Positions 1 through 8,130 of a stretch of 34,905 bases of DNA are shown in pieces. A program made the translations under genes and the position numbers. The stretch is from Acetatifactor muris. Its GTDB lineage: Bacteria; Bacillota; Clostridia; Lachnospirales; Lachnospiraceae. Below the pieces are notes generated by a model that was not told the origin of the DNA, did not search any database, and worked only from the letters and a program-made list of their open reading frames with translations. Numbering within the stretch: position 1 is the first letter of the stretch; each line of letters begins with the position of its first letter. The DNA lies in assembly GCA_023664365.1 (NCBI GenBank), contig JAMPFR010000035.1:1-34905 (forward strand), in the 5' to 3' direction.

Positions 1-55
1 CCATCAGCAGCAGCTTTACCGCCGACGTCCCCAAATCAATCCCTATGTACAGCAT
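1..55 (-). CDS. xylB: Xylulokinase, N-terminal 18 codons only (cut by window edge)
   Basis: Only the start of this gene lies in the window. The visible residues read MLYIGIDLGTSAVKLLLM, the phosphate-1 motif (DLGTS) that opens FGGY-family sugar kinases, and the wording is typical of xylulokinase, which phosphorylates D-xylulose for entry into the pentose phosphate pathway. An AAGGAGAAGG ribosome site sits just upstream of the ATG at 55. It follows a GH43 beta-xylosidase on the same strand after about 115 bases, so xylose released from xylo-oligosaccharides would feed this kinase. Family membership rests on 18 residues; another FGGY kinase is possible, but the neighbour supports xylB. Confidence 0.72.
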   Translation of the reverse strand, partial: MLYIGIDLGTSAVKLLLM

Positions 56-170
56 ATCCTTCTCCTTATATTTGCTTATTTTTTCTATTGTATCAGATTC
101 ACACCGCAAAAACTTCCCACTGCTTGCTTAATGTATTATCAGATATTGCTCTTTTTCTCCGCTCTGCCCC

Positions 171-1769
171 TCATCTTTCCCGATAAATAAATTCCCTGAA
201 TATCCCGGCGCCTCCAGCCTCCTTCGTGGAATATACCGTCAAGCCGAACCTGCAGCCGCAGAAATGATTCAAGTCAAAGCGCAGCCGGTGTTCTCCGCCG
301 ATGTTCCGCCAGGCGCTTCCATAGCCTTTATCTTTATAATAGAAGAAACACACATCCCTGCCTTCGGAGAAATCCGCCTCCAGCTTTAAAACAAAAGGCT
401 TTTCCTCCACGGAAAGCGCCGCCTGCTCCTGCTCTTTTCCGTCCTCCGCCTGCAGCCTTCCGGATTCTCCCGGCTCCACAGTCTTCACCACCAGGAACAG
501 CCCGCCGTCCCTGCGGGTCAGCCCCACAAACCCGAAGCATGCCTGCAGCGCGCACAGTCCCGCATAATCTCCTTCCCGCAGCATACTGCCGTCCACCGTA
601 ACCTCAGCGGCACACCCCGGCCAGAGCATTCTCTGGGTCAGGGTATTCCCGGCCTGCAGCAGAGAACGACATACCTTACCGGTACGCACCTGCCAGGTTC
701 CGGCCTCCCTGTGGTGGCAGATCAGGGCAGGATCCGGCTCATGGTTAAACTGCCAGTATGTCTTCCATTCCCCTTTAAAATCATCGCTTCCCACAAGAGG
801 GGCGTAAACATACCCCGGCCTGGTGCTTTCCACCGGAAAGTCCTCCGGTATCCTGCCTTCCTCTCCGAACACAGGATAACCCTCCCGCCAGGTCATGGGT
901 ATCAGGCAGGGAATCCGTCCCACTGCCCCGGTATCCTGGAACTGTATGGCGTACCATTTCCCATCCGGGGTATCTACAATGGCTCCCTGGGCCACACCGC
1001 TGTCTCCCAGCCCCCTGTCGTCGTCCAGCACGTCGCCGCCCTTAAATTCCCCCTCCAGGGAATCCGCCGCAAAGCAGGCCTCCGTCCTCCTCCAGCGGTC
1101 CGGTCTGGAATGAATCACAAAGAGATAGTATTTCCCGCCGATTTTATAAAAGTGGCTCCCCTCATATCCCAGGTAGGGATTATCCTTATCATTCACAAGG
1201 AGACGGTGCAGGCCCCCTTCCAGAGGGCCGCTTAAGTCCTCCTTCAACTGAGTCAGCCAGATCTCCCGGTTGCCGTAGACAATATACTTCTTCCCGTCGT
1301 CGTCAAAGAGCAGGGAACAGTCATGGTAAAAGCCTTCTATAAAATGCTTCTCCCAGGGGCCTTCCGGCTGCCCAGCCGTGTACAGATAGGTCTTATGGGT
1401 GTCATTTGCCACAAAGCACACATAATAAACCCCCTTGTGATACCGCAGAGATGCAGCCCACATGCCCTTTCCGTAAATATTCTCCTCTCCCTCCAGCCTC
1501 TGGGCAGGCGTTCCGTCCAGCCTGTCATACACATAGGAAAGATGCTCCCAGTTCCGCAGATCATAGGAACGCAGGATCTCACAGCCGGGCATAAAATGCA
1601 TGGTGGTACTCACCATGTAATAAGTATCCTCCACCCGGATCACGTCGGGGTCAGGATAATCCAGTCTTGTCAGAGGATTGATTTCCGGATACTGCATGGT
1701 ACGGCCGTAGGAATACCCTCTGTCCGGCCGGATCTCCCCCGGCGTCAGCAAAATCCTTTTCTCCTCCAT
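171..1769 (-). CDS. Glycoside hydrolase family 43 protein (probable beta-xylosidase)
   Basis: The 532-residue protein has no signal peptide, so it should act in the cytoplasm on imported xylo- or arabinoxylo-oligosaccharides. The N-terminal 320 residues read as a GH43 five-bladed propeller. The three acidic catalytic residues are placed by motif as Asp40 in DYPDPDVIRV (general base), Asp150 in YHDCSLLFDD (pKa modulator) and Glu203 in GYEGSHFYK (general acid). The remaining 200 residues look like the C-terminal beta-sandwich found in GH43 beta-xylosidases, resembling subfamily 12. The start is backed by CAGGAGG eight bases upstream. The gene precedes xylB on the same strand, which fits a xylose operon. 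Alpha-L-arabinofuranosidase activity is an alternative, since GH43 mixes both. Confidence 0.9.
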   Translation of the reverse strand: MEEKRILLTPGEIRPDRGYSYGRTMQYPEINPLTRLDYPDPDVIRVEDTYYMVSTTMHFMPGCEILRSYDLRNWEHLSYVYDRLDGTPAQRLEGEENIYGKGMWAASLRYHKGVYYVCFVANDTHKTYLYTAGQPEGPWEKHFIEGFYHDCSLLFDDDGKKYIVYGNREIWLTQLKEDLSGPLEGGLHRLLVNDKDNPYLGYEGSHFYKIGGKYYLFVIHSRPDRWRRTEACFAADSLEGEFKGGDVLDDDRGLGDSGVAQGAIVDTPDGKWYAIQFQDTGAVGRIPCLIPMTWREGYPVFGEEGRIPEDFPVESTRPGYVYAPLVGSDDFKGEWKTYWQFNHEPDPALICHHREAGTWQVRTGKVCRSLLQAGNTLTQRMLWPGCAAEVTVDGSMLREGDYAGLCALQACFGFVGLTRRDGGLFLVVKTVEPGESGRLQAEDGKEQEQAALSVEEKPFVLKLEADFSEGRDVCFFYYKDKGYGSAWRNIGGEHRLRFDLNHFCGCRFGLTVYSTKEAGGAGIFREFIYRER

Positions 1770-1911
1770 GGCACTTCCTCCTGATTTATTTTTTATCCGG
1801 CCCGCCCCTTTTTAAGGTAAAGTCTATCATTTCAGCAGGTATACATCTCCCCATTATTTGCGGATTTATTATCAGAGGTTGCTATTTCTGACAGAACAAT
1901 CAGACGACAGA

Positions 1912-1962
1912 CGCATTAAAGAGACCCGGCGGCATTTACGCGGAAATATTCGCCGCCCGGGC
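1912..1962 (-). terminator. Rho-independent terminator after the flippase gene
   Basis: On the minus strand CCCGGGCGGC pairs with GCCGCCGGG (one bulged base), with a short inner ATTT/AAAT stem, and the hairpin is followed by TCTCTTTAA. It lies about 30 bases beyond the stop of the flippase gene and would end the glgA-flippase transcript before the GH43 gene. Confidence 0.6.
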
Positions 1963-1990
1963 CGGGTATTATGCGGATGCGGTTCAGCCG

Positions 1991-3673
1991 TTATTTTAAT
2001 AACCTGCACTTCCTTGCAATCCGCACCAGCAGGTGGCCCTTGGGGAAGCTCCTCAGCTCTTCCTCCGTCACTCCCCTGAACAGAATCAGCAGGGCAAAGT
2101 AAACCACCGCTCCGATTAAAATAGCCGGTATCACGGAAATCCGGGGGGATTTAGTCAGTATCAGCAGCAGCTCATACACCCCCCAGGCTATGGCTCCCAT
2201 AAAAGCAGACGCAAGCATGGGAATCAGAAAAGTATGCATAATCTCCTGCCGGTATCCCACCGCCTTTCGCACGGCAATCTGATTCAGGACACACATGGAA
2301 CCTGAATACACCACGTTGGCGATAGCAATGCTGTACAGATCCAGTTTCGTATAATACAGCAGGAGAAAAGCTACAGCCGCCTGAAGAGCCAGGGAGATTC
2401 CCGCATTGATGACAGGCGCGTTCAGTTTCCCCAGCCCCTGCAAGATCTGGCTGTTTAAGGTAGACAGCCCATAAAATATCACCGAGACCGCCAGGGCCAT
2501 CAGCAGCCCTGTTGCAAGATCCTCAGACGCTTGCGTATTGCTGGGAAAAAGCAGTCCTATAATGGGTCTTGCCAGGACAAGCAGTCCCACGGCACAGGGA
2601 ATGGAAATGATCATGGTGGTTTTCACCGCCAGTCCGATCTTCTCTCTTGCTCCCTTCGCATTCTTCGCCGCAATCAGCTGCGCCACCGCCGGAAGCATAG
2701 CAGCCGCCATAGCTGATGCAAATGCCTCCGGGATGTTGGATATGATCAGCGCCTGGCCGGAAAGCACGCCCCAGCGGGCATGGACAGTCACCGTGTCCAG
2801 CTCCTTTAAGGCCGGCAGCACCCTGGTGTAAAGAGTATTATTCACCGTTCTGCTCAGGTTATAAACTGCCGTGCTTAAAATAAAAGGCGTTACCACCAGC
2901 GTAATTGTCCTCAAAATAGAGCCATAGGAATCCGCCTCACCGTGTCGATCCTTCCGAATCCGCCGCTGAAACAGTCCCCTGTTCAGCGCATACATACCCA
3001 ACATAAACAAAAGCGCCGCCAGCACCCCCGCGCCCGTGCCCATGGCGCTGCCCACGGCTCCTTTTGTGCCCCAGAGCACCATTCCTTCCCTGTCCTCAGG
3101 CGTCTCCATAGACGCAAAGCTGCTGCGGATCAAAAGATAAGCGGCGCCTACGCTGACGAGAGCGTTTGCGATCTGCTCCAGCACCTGAGAGGCGGAGGTC
3201 TGTACCATGCTTTTATGGGCTTGAAAATACCCCCGCAGCACTCCCAGAATACCATATACAAAAATAGTGGGGGCAAAGGTGCGCAGCACGGGAATCACTT
3301 CATCCCCCACAAGCAGCCCCGCCCCGAAAAACAGAAATAAGCTTGCAATTCCCCCCACCGTCAGCACATACCCCAAAGCACATAAAAATATCCTGTGGGC
3401 ATTTTTGTACTCCTTCAGCGCCAGCTTCTGGGCAATCACCTTGGAGATTGCCGCAGGAATGCTGTAGGATGAAATCAACAGAACGATGGTATAAAATTCA
3501 TAGGCTGTCTGATAATAGCCCATCCCCAGGTCGCCGATGACACGATGTAAAGGGCTCCTGTAAAGGAGCCCTATGATTCTGCTGATGATTCCGGCCGCGG
3601 CTAAAATTCCCGCCTGCACAAGGAAGGCGTTATCTTTACCGGGGGAGTTACTGCCTGCGCTGCTGTTTCCCAT
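1991..3673 (-). CDS. SpoVB/MurJ-like polysaccharide flippase (MOP superfamily)
   Basis: This 560-residue protein is almost entirely hydrophobic, with about 14 predicted membrane segments. Its N-terminal region (ISRIIGLLYRSPLHRVIGDL, then GMGYYQTAYEFY) matches the SpoVB/YtgP/MurJ branch of the multidrug/oligosaccharidyl-lipid/polysaccharide exporter superfamily, which flips lipid-linked cell-wall or polysaccharide precursors across the membrane. The 560-residue length is normal for that family. It lies 19 bases downstream of glgA on the same strand and is followed by a terminator, so the two are probably co-transcribed, though a functional link between glycogen synthesis and flipping is not evident. 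Whether it serves vegetative peptidoglycan, the spore cortex or an exopolysaccharide cannot be read from the sequence. Confidence 0.85.
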   Translation of the reverse strand: MGNSSAGSNSPGKDNAFLVQAGILAAAGIISRIIGLLYRSPLHRVIGDLGMGYYQTAYEFYTIVLLISSYSIPAAISKVIAQKLALKEYKNAHRIFLCALGYVLTVGGIASLFLFFGAGLLVGDEVIPVLRTFAPTIFVYGILGVLRGYFQAHKSMVQTSASQVLEQIANALVSVGAAYLLIRSSFASMETPEDREGMVLWGTKGAVGSAMGTGAGVLAALLFMLGMYALNRGLFQRRIRKDRHGEADSYGSILRTITLVVTPFILSTAVYNLSRTVNNTLYTRVLPALKELDTVTVHARWGVLSGQALIISNIPEAFASAMAAAMLPAVAQLIAAKNAKGAREKIGLAVKTTMIISIPCAVGLLVLARPIIGLLFPSNTQASEDLATGLLMALAVSVIFYGLSTLNSQILQGLGKLNAPVINAGISLALQAAVAFLLLYYTKLDLYSIAIANVVYSGSMCVLNQIAVRKAVGYRQEIMHTFLIPMLASAFMGAIAWGVYELLLILTKSPRISVIPAILIGAVVYFALLILFRGVTEEELRSFPKGHLLVRIARKCRLLK

Positions 3674-3692
3674 CTGAATTGATTCCTGTTCC

Positions 3693-5138
3693 TTAGCCTA
3701 TTAACCAATCATACATCTCCTGATACTTCCTTGCGGAGGTATACCAGGAAAAGTCCTGGGCCATAGCCCTGTCAACCATCTTGTTCCACTCCCGCTTCCT
3801 GTCATAGTAGATGCGTTCCGCGTAACGAACGGCGTTTAACATTTCATGGGCATTATAATTGGTAAAGCTGAAGCCCGTTCCGGTACCTTCGTATTCATTA
3901 TATGCCTGTACGGTATCCTTCAGACCTCCCGTCTCACGCACGATGGGAATGGTGCCGTAACGCAGGGCCATCAGCTGGCTCAGACCGCAGGGCTCAAAGA
4001 GCGACGGCATGAGGAAGGCGTCGCAGGAAGCATAGATCTTGTGGGACAGCGCATCGGAATAATAAATATTCGCCGAAACCTTATCCCCGTATTTCCAGTC
4101 GAAATGACGGAACATATTCTCATAGCGCTCCTCGCCGGTTCCCAGCACCACCAGCTGTATATCATCCTGGCATAATTCGTCCATAATGTAGGCAATCAGG
4201 TCAAATCCCTTCTGATCTGTCAGACGGGATACAACGCCAATCATCATCTTCCTGTCATCCTGGCACAATCCCAGCTCCTGCTGCAGGGCACGCTTGTTCT
4301 TCACCTTTTCCTTGCGGAAATTCACGGCGTTGTACTGCTTTACGATATAGGAGTCTGTCTCAGGATTAAATTCCGCATAATCGATGCCGTTTACGATTCC
4401 CCTTAAATCGTTGGCCCTTGCGCGGAGCAGCCCGTCCAGGCCCTCCCCGTAGAAAGGCGTCTTGATCTCCTCCGCGTAAGTGCTGCTCACGGTAGTCACC
4501 GCATCTGCGTAAACGATGCCGCCCTTCAGCAGATTTGCGTCCTTATATGCCTCCAGCTTGTCGGGGGTGAAGAAATATTCCGGCAGTCCGGTAATTCCCT
4601 GCACCGTCTTCGTATCCCATTTCCCCTGGAACTTCAGATTGTGAATGGTGATAACCGACTTTATGCCCCGATAAAATTCGTCCCCCTGAAAACGTTCTCT
4701 CAGATACACGGGAATCAGACCCGTCTGCCAGTCGTGACAATGCACCACGTCAGGCCGGAAGCCAATCACCGGAAGAGCCGACAAAACGGCCTTGGAGAAA
4801 AAAGCATACCGCTCAATCTCCCACTTCGGGTCGTCACTGTACACCTTGGAGCCGCTGAAATAATATTCATTGTCGATAAAATAGTAATGTACGCCCTCCA
4901 CTTCCGCTTCCAGCAGGCCCACATACACGTTCTTCCAGTCATAGTCCATGTAGAAATGGCTGACATACTGCATCCTGTCCTTCCACTCCTGCTTCATGCA
5001 GGCGTATCTGGGGATAATGACCCTCACATCAAAATACTGCTTGTCAATACATTTCGGAAGTGAGCCCACCACATCTGCCAGCCCGCCTGTTTTAATAAAA
5101 GGAACACCCTCTGATGCCGCAAAAAGAATCTTCTTCAT
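3693..5138 (-). CDS. glgA: Glycogen synthase (ADP-glucose type, GT5)
   Basis: The 481-residue protein adds glucose from ADP-glucose to the non-reducing end of alpha-1,4-glucan in the cytoplasm. The N-terminus MKKILFAASEGVPFIKTGGL carries the KTGGL nucleotide-sugar motif, continued by ADVVGSLPK. The C-terminal GT-B half has the acidic motif starting EPCGLSQLMALRYG near residue 382 and RETGGLKDTV after it. The chosen start (5138) has GGAGGG five bases upstream; a further in-frame ATG at 5156 lacks such a site. A TATAAT/TTTCCA promoter lies upstream. No glgB, glgC or glgP is next to it, so this is a solitary glycogen gene, followed by a flippase. Confidence 0.96.
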   Translation of the reverse strand: MKKILFAASEGVPFIKTGGLADVVGSLPKCIDKQYFDVRVIIPRYACMKQEWKDRMQYVSHFYMDYDWKNVYVGLLEAEVEGVHYYFIDNEYYFSGSKVYSDDPKWEIERYAFFSKAVLSALPVIGFRPDVVHCHDWQTGLIPVYLRERFQGDEFYRGIKSVITIHNLKFQGKWDTKTVQGITGLPEYFFTPDKLEAYKDANLLKGGIVYADAVTTVSSTYAEEIKTPFYGEGLDGLLRARANDLRGIVNGIDYAEFNPETDSYIVKQYNAVNFRKEKVKNKRALQQELGLCQDDRKMMIGVVSRLTDQKGFDLIAYIMDELCQDDIQLVVLGTGEERYENMFRHFDWKYGDKVSANIYYSDALSHKIYASCDAFLMPSLFEPCGLSQLMALRYGTIPIVRETGGLKDTVQAYNEYEGTGTGFSFTNYNAHEMLNAVRYAERIYYDRKREWNKMVDRAMAQDFSWYTSARKYQEMYDWLIG

Positions 5139-5177
5139 TGTAACCCTCCACTGCAAAATTTCATGTCACACACCTTA

Positions 5178-5206
5178 ATTATACAACAGGATGATTTCAG
5201 TGGAAA
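5178..5206 (-). promoter_or_regulatory. Probable sigma-A promoter of glgA
   Basis: On the minus strand TTTCCA and TATAAT are separated by exactly 17 bases, about 40 bases before the glgA start. The -10 is perfect and the -35 is weak. It implies glgA is transcribed separately from the Spo0A-domain gene upstream. Confidence 0.55.
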
Positions 5207-5216
5207 GCATTTTTTT

Positions 5217-5732
5217 CTATTCCCTGTAAGAAAGCCGTATCCGATCCGCAATCAGCGCAATGAACTCCGAGTTGGTAGGCTTTCCCTTTCCCGTGTCGAT
5301 GGTATAGCCGAACAGCGCGTCCAACGTCTCCATTCTTCCACGGCTCCAGGCCACCTCGATGGCATGGCGGATAGCTCTCTCCACCCTGCTGGGCGTGGTC
5401 TGAAAACGCTTTGCAATAGTAGGGTAAAGTATCTTGGTAATGGAACTGATCATGGCCGGATCCTCCACCGACATCATAATCGCCTCCCTCAGATACTGGT
5501 ATCCTTTGATATGTGCGGGAACTCCTATCTCATGTATCATGTCGGTCACATCCTGTTCCAGATCCCTGACTACTTCCTTTTTTACCTCCTCCTGCACTGC
5601 ACGATTGCTGTCAGTCTTTGCGGAAGGAACCGTAATCATAATCTGAAACTCCTTGTCTCCGTTCATCAAATCTCCCAAAATCTTGTATATTTTCTCATTA
5701 TCTTTCGCAGCCGTAACGTTGAGTTGTTCCAT
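5217..5732 (-). CDS. Stand-alone Spo0A C-terminal (effector) domain protein, no receiver domain
   Basis: The 171-residue protein ends in a complete Spo0A DNA-binding domain (about residues 60-170). It includes [16 protein letters not shown], the recognition helix region [20 protein letters not shown] (113-132) and the C-terminal [20 protein letters not shown]. In classical Spo0A this follows a phosphoacceptor receiver of about 120 residues. Here residues 1-59 are too short for a receiver and show no acidic pocket or DxxxP-type site, but are rich in charged residues and may form a short alpha/beta dimerisation piece. The protein may therefore bind 0A-box DNA without phosphorelay control, or compete with full Spo0A. 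The start has GGAGG seven bases upstream. It lies just upstream of glgA, which has its own promoter. Binding targets are unknown. Confidence 0.9.
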   Translation of the reverse strand: MEQLNVTAAKDNEKIYKILGDLMNGDKEFQIMITVPSAKTDSNRAVQEEVKKEVVRDLEQDVTDMIHEIGVPAHIKGYQYLREAIMMSVEDPAMISSITKILYPTIAKRFQTTPSRVERAIRHAIEVAWSRGRMETLDALFGYTIDTGKGKPTNSEFIALIADRIRLSYRE

Positions 5733-5775
5733 AAAATTACCTCCAGGTTGAAGAAAGTCAAAATTTCGTTCTTTT

Positions 5776-5805
5776 ATTATAAAAGATAATGGTTTGATAC
5801 AGCAA
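5776..5805 (-). promoter_or_regulatory. Probable promoter of the Spo0A-domain gene
   Basis: Minus-strand TTGCTG and TATAAT lie 18 bases apart, about 45 bases before the start codon. The -10 sits in a small palindrome (CTTTTAT-T-ATAAAAG) that could be a binding site. No clear 0A box (TTTGTCRAA) was found beside it. Confidence 0.5.
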
Positions 5806-5947
5806 CTCTAATTCATCGCGCTTTTCGTGTTCCCACGCCAAAAAGGGCCGGCAGAGCGGGATTATCCAGCGGCAATCTACATTTTTCCCCGAAAAATACC
5901 TGAGGCCTGCAGTCTTTTCACAATGTTATCGGCCATGGAGTGTTACA

Positions 5948-6086
5948 GGCGGCAGCTGACAGTCGTTTTCATACAGACTGTGCAAGATGTCGGTACTTAG
6001 CAGGCGTATTTTGCCTGCTTATGTACCGTTACATCGCGCCTTCAAGCGAAAGCGGGTCTGTATGAGAGCGACTGGCAGCTGCCGCC
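5948..6086. repeat. 139-bp imperfect palindrome with nested stems
   Basis: The outer arms GGCGGCAGCTG (5948-5958) and CAGCTGCCGCC (6076-6086) are exact reverse complements. Further in, CAGTCG (5960) pairs with CGACTG (6069), CATACAGAC (5970-5978) with GTCTGTATG (6056-6064), GATGT (5986) with ACATC (6031), and CGGTAC-TTAGCAGGC with GCCTGCTTATGTACCG around the loop GTATTTT. The right arm has an extra insertion containing a small GCG-rich hairpin. No open reading frame spans it. It could be a palindromic repeat element (REP/MITE-like) or a structured RNA; one copy in one window cannot decide. Confidence 0.75.
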
Positions 6087-6126
6087 GTCACTTCGCAAGG
6101 CTAAGCTCCTACATTCACATAAAAAC

Positions 6127-6155
6127 TTGACAACTGCCCGAAATCAGGGCAAAAT
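6127..6155 (+). promoter_or_regulatory. Probable holA promoter
   Basis: TTGACA at 6127 and CAAAAT at 6150 are separated by 17 bases. The -35 is perfect and the -10 weak. The spacer contains the inverted repeat GCCC/GGGC. The leader to the holA start would be very short. Confidence 0.5.
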
Positions 6156-6179
6156 CGAATAGAGAGGATGATTACTGTA

Positions 6180-7157
6180 ATGAAACAGATTGCCGAAGAC
6201 ATCAGACAAAACAATTTCAAACAGGCCTACCTTCTCTACGGAGAGGAACGCTATCTGCGGCGGCAGTACCGGGAAAAGCTGCGGGAGGCCCTCTGTGGAG
6301 ATGGAGACACCATGAACGTGCACTTTTACGAGGGAAAGGACGTGTCCGTGGGCGAGCTTATCGACCTGGCGGAAACCCTGCCCTTTCTGGCAGAGCGGCG
6401 GGTCATTTTCCTGTCGGACAGCGGCCTGTTCAAATCCGGCGGAGAAAAAATGGCGGAGTATCTGGCCGCCCCCTGCGACACCACCTTCTTTGTATTTTCG
6501 GAAAGCGAAGTAGACAAACGGAGCAAGCTTTATAAGACAGTTCAGTCAAAGGGCTATGCGGCGGAATTCGGCTCCCAGGACGAAAACACGCTGAAGCGGT
6601 GGATTGGCAGCACACTGGCAAAGGACGGGAAAAGGCTTACGGAAAGCACCGCCCAGCTTATTATCTCCAAGACCGGCACCGGTATGGACAATATCCGGAT
6701 GGAGCTGGAAAAGCTGGTCTGCTACTGCATGGATCGGGATGTGATCACAGACGGGGACGTGGAAACCATCTGCACCACCCGGGTCAGCAACCACATATTC
6801 GATATGATAAACGCTATTGCGGATAAAAAACAGAAGGAAGCCCTGGAGCTTTATTATGATTTGCTGGCCCTGAAGGAGCCGCCCATGCGCATCCTGTTCC
6901 TCATTGCAAGGCAGTGTAATATGCTGTTACAGACAAAGGAACTGAAGGCAGGCGGCCACGATAACCGCTCCATCGGCACAAAGATAGGAGTGCCGCCCTT
7001 CATCGCACAAAAGTATGTGAATCAGGCGGCACGGTTTAAGACCTCCACCCTGCGGAACGCAGTACAGCAGTGCGTAGAGGCGGAGGAAGCCGTCAAAAGC
7101 GGCCGTATGAACGATATGATGAGCGTGGAAATATTGATTCTCAACGTTCTTCTCTGA
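6180..7157 (+). CDS. holA: DNA polymerase III, delta subunit
   Basis: The product (325 residues from this start) is the clamp-loader subunit that opens the beta sliding clamp during replication. The N-terminal MKQIAEDIRQNNFKQAYLLY followed by GEERYLRRQYREKL is characteristic of HolA, as are LPFLAERRVIFLSDSG and the C-terminal helical collar (LFLIARQCNMLLQTKEL). Length is normal. An in-frame ATG at 6168 directly abuts the GAGAGG sequence with no spacing, so the ATG at 6180 is preferred, although its spacing of 12 is a little long. In many Firmicutes holA (yqeN) follows comEC; here they are about 13 kb apart. The last 17 bases overlap the end of the convergent ABC permease gene. Confidence 0.93.
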   Translation: MKQIAEDIRQNNFKQAYLLYGEERYLRRQYREKLREALCGDGDTMNVHFYEGKDVSVGELIDLAETLPFLAERRVIFLSDSGLFKSGGEKMAEYLAAPCDTTFFVFSESEVDKRSKLYKTVQSKGYAAEFGSQDENTLKRWIGSTLAKDGKRLTESTAQLIISKTGTGMDNIRMELEKLVCYCMDRDVITDGDVETICTTRVSNHIFDMINAIADKKQKEALELYYDLLALKEPPMRILFLIARQCNMLLQTKELKAGGHDNRSIGTKIGVPPFIAQKYVNQAARFKTSTLRNAVQQCVEAEEAVKSGRMNDMMSVEILILNVLL

Positions 7158-8130
7158 AATATGCCAGTCCCAGATGTGCAGGGGGCTGGTTTTCTTTTTT
7201 CCGGTGGAGGCTGCCTACAATCAGCACGGCGATTGTCACCACATAGGGCACCATCTGAATCAGATCCGTCACATAACTTGCCACGGTAAAGCCCATAAGG
7301 CTTGGCAGGAACTGGTACAGCCAGTAAAGTACGCCGAACAGGTACGCGCCCCAGATGGCGTTTAAGGGTCTCCAGGTGGTAAATATCACAAGGGCAACCG
7401 CAAGCCAGCCCAGAGCCTCAATCTGCCCCGTGGTGGCCCATATGCCGGAGTTGTAATCCAGGACATAATACATGCCGCCGATTCCCGAAATACCTGCGCC
7501 GATGCAGGTAGCCAGGTACTTGTATTTCGTCACACTGATACCGGCGGCGTCCGCAGTGGCCGGATTCTCCCCCACTGCCCTGAGATTCAGCCCTGTCCTG
7601 GTCTTGTTCAGAAAAATATGCAGGGCTGCTGCCAGGATGATGGCCGCATAGACCAGGAAGCCGTACCCGAACACGGTCTGTCCCACAGCCCCAAGCCCGG
7701 ACAGAAAGGGAATCTTGCGGGTATAGACACTGTTTGCCAGCGGCGCGGCAGTGTAGCTCTTTCCGTTCAGGATAAACACGCCGAAAAAGTTTGCAATTCC
7801 CATGCCGAAGGTCGTCAGGGCAAGTCCTGTCACGTTCTGGTTCGCCCGCAGGGAAATCGTGAGGAAGCTGTATATCAGCCCGCCCAGCATGGAGGCCGCC
7901 ACACAGCACACCAGGGACAGCAGTACACAGACTGCTCCGTTGGGGTTTTCTGCATTGTTTTCATAGAAAAACGCACTTGCAAAGCCGGCAAAGCCGCCCA
8001 GGTACATGATGCCGGGTACTCCCAGATTCAGGTTTCCGGATTTTTCCGTCAGTATCTCTCCCATGGCGCCGTACATGATAATGGTTCCAAAGGGAATCGC
8101 CCTGATAATCCATGCAATCAGATTGCTCAT
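7141..8130 (-). CDS. ABC transporter permease, nucleoside/BMP type (second permease)
   Basis: This 329-residue membrane protein belongs to the branched-chain amino acid/ribose/nucleoside permease family. The N-terminal IMYGAMGEILTEKSGNLNLG followed by VPGIMYLGG is typical of the nucleoside importer permease NupQ/YufQ, and the central GENPATADAAGI segment is the cytoplasmic loop that contacts the ATPase. About nine membrane segments are likely. Its ATG overlaps the stop of the preceding permease by four bases (ATGA), with GGAGG ten bases upstream, so the two are translationally coupled. It would form a heterodimeric channel with that permease. The purine context (xpt) favours a nucleoside or purine-related substrate; other substrates of BMP systems cannot be excluded. 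Confidence 0.88.
   Translation of the reverse strand: MSNLIAWIIRAIPFGTIIMYGAMGEILTEKSGNLNLGVPGIMYLGGFAGFASAFFYENNAENPNGAVCVLLSLVCCVAASMLGGLIYSFLTISLRANQNVTGLALTTFGMGIANFFGVFILNGKSYTAAPLANSVYTRKIPFLSGLGAVGQTVFGYGFLVYAAIILAAALHIFLNKTRTGLNLRAVGENPATADAAGISVTKYKYLATCIGAGISGIGGMYYVLDYNSGIWATTGQIEALGWLAVALVIFTTWRPLNAIWGAYLFGVLYWLYQFLPSLMGFTVASYVTDLIQMVPYVVTIAVLIVGSLHRKKENQPPAHLGLAYFREER

Larger units (their letters stand above)
5733..6167. other. Gene-poor gap between the divergent Spo0A-domain gene and holA
   Basis: No coding region was recognised in these 435 bases. The gap holds the promoter of the Spo0A-domain gene, a small perfect hairpin ATTTTTC-CCC-GAAAAAT at 5881-5897, a 139-base imperfect palindrome (listed separately) and a likely holA promoter. 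The stretch 5806-5947 is otherwise featureless to my reading. Confidence 0.7.
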
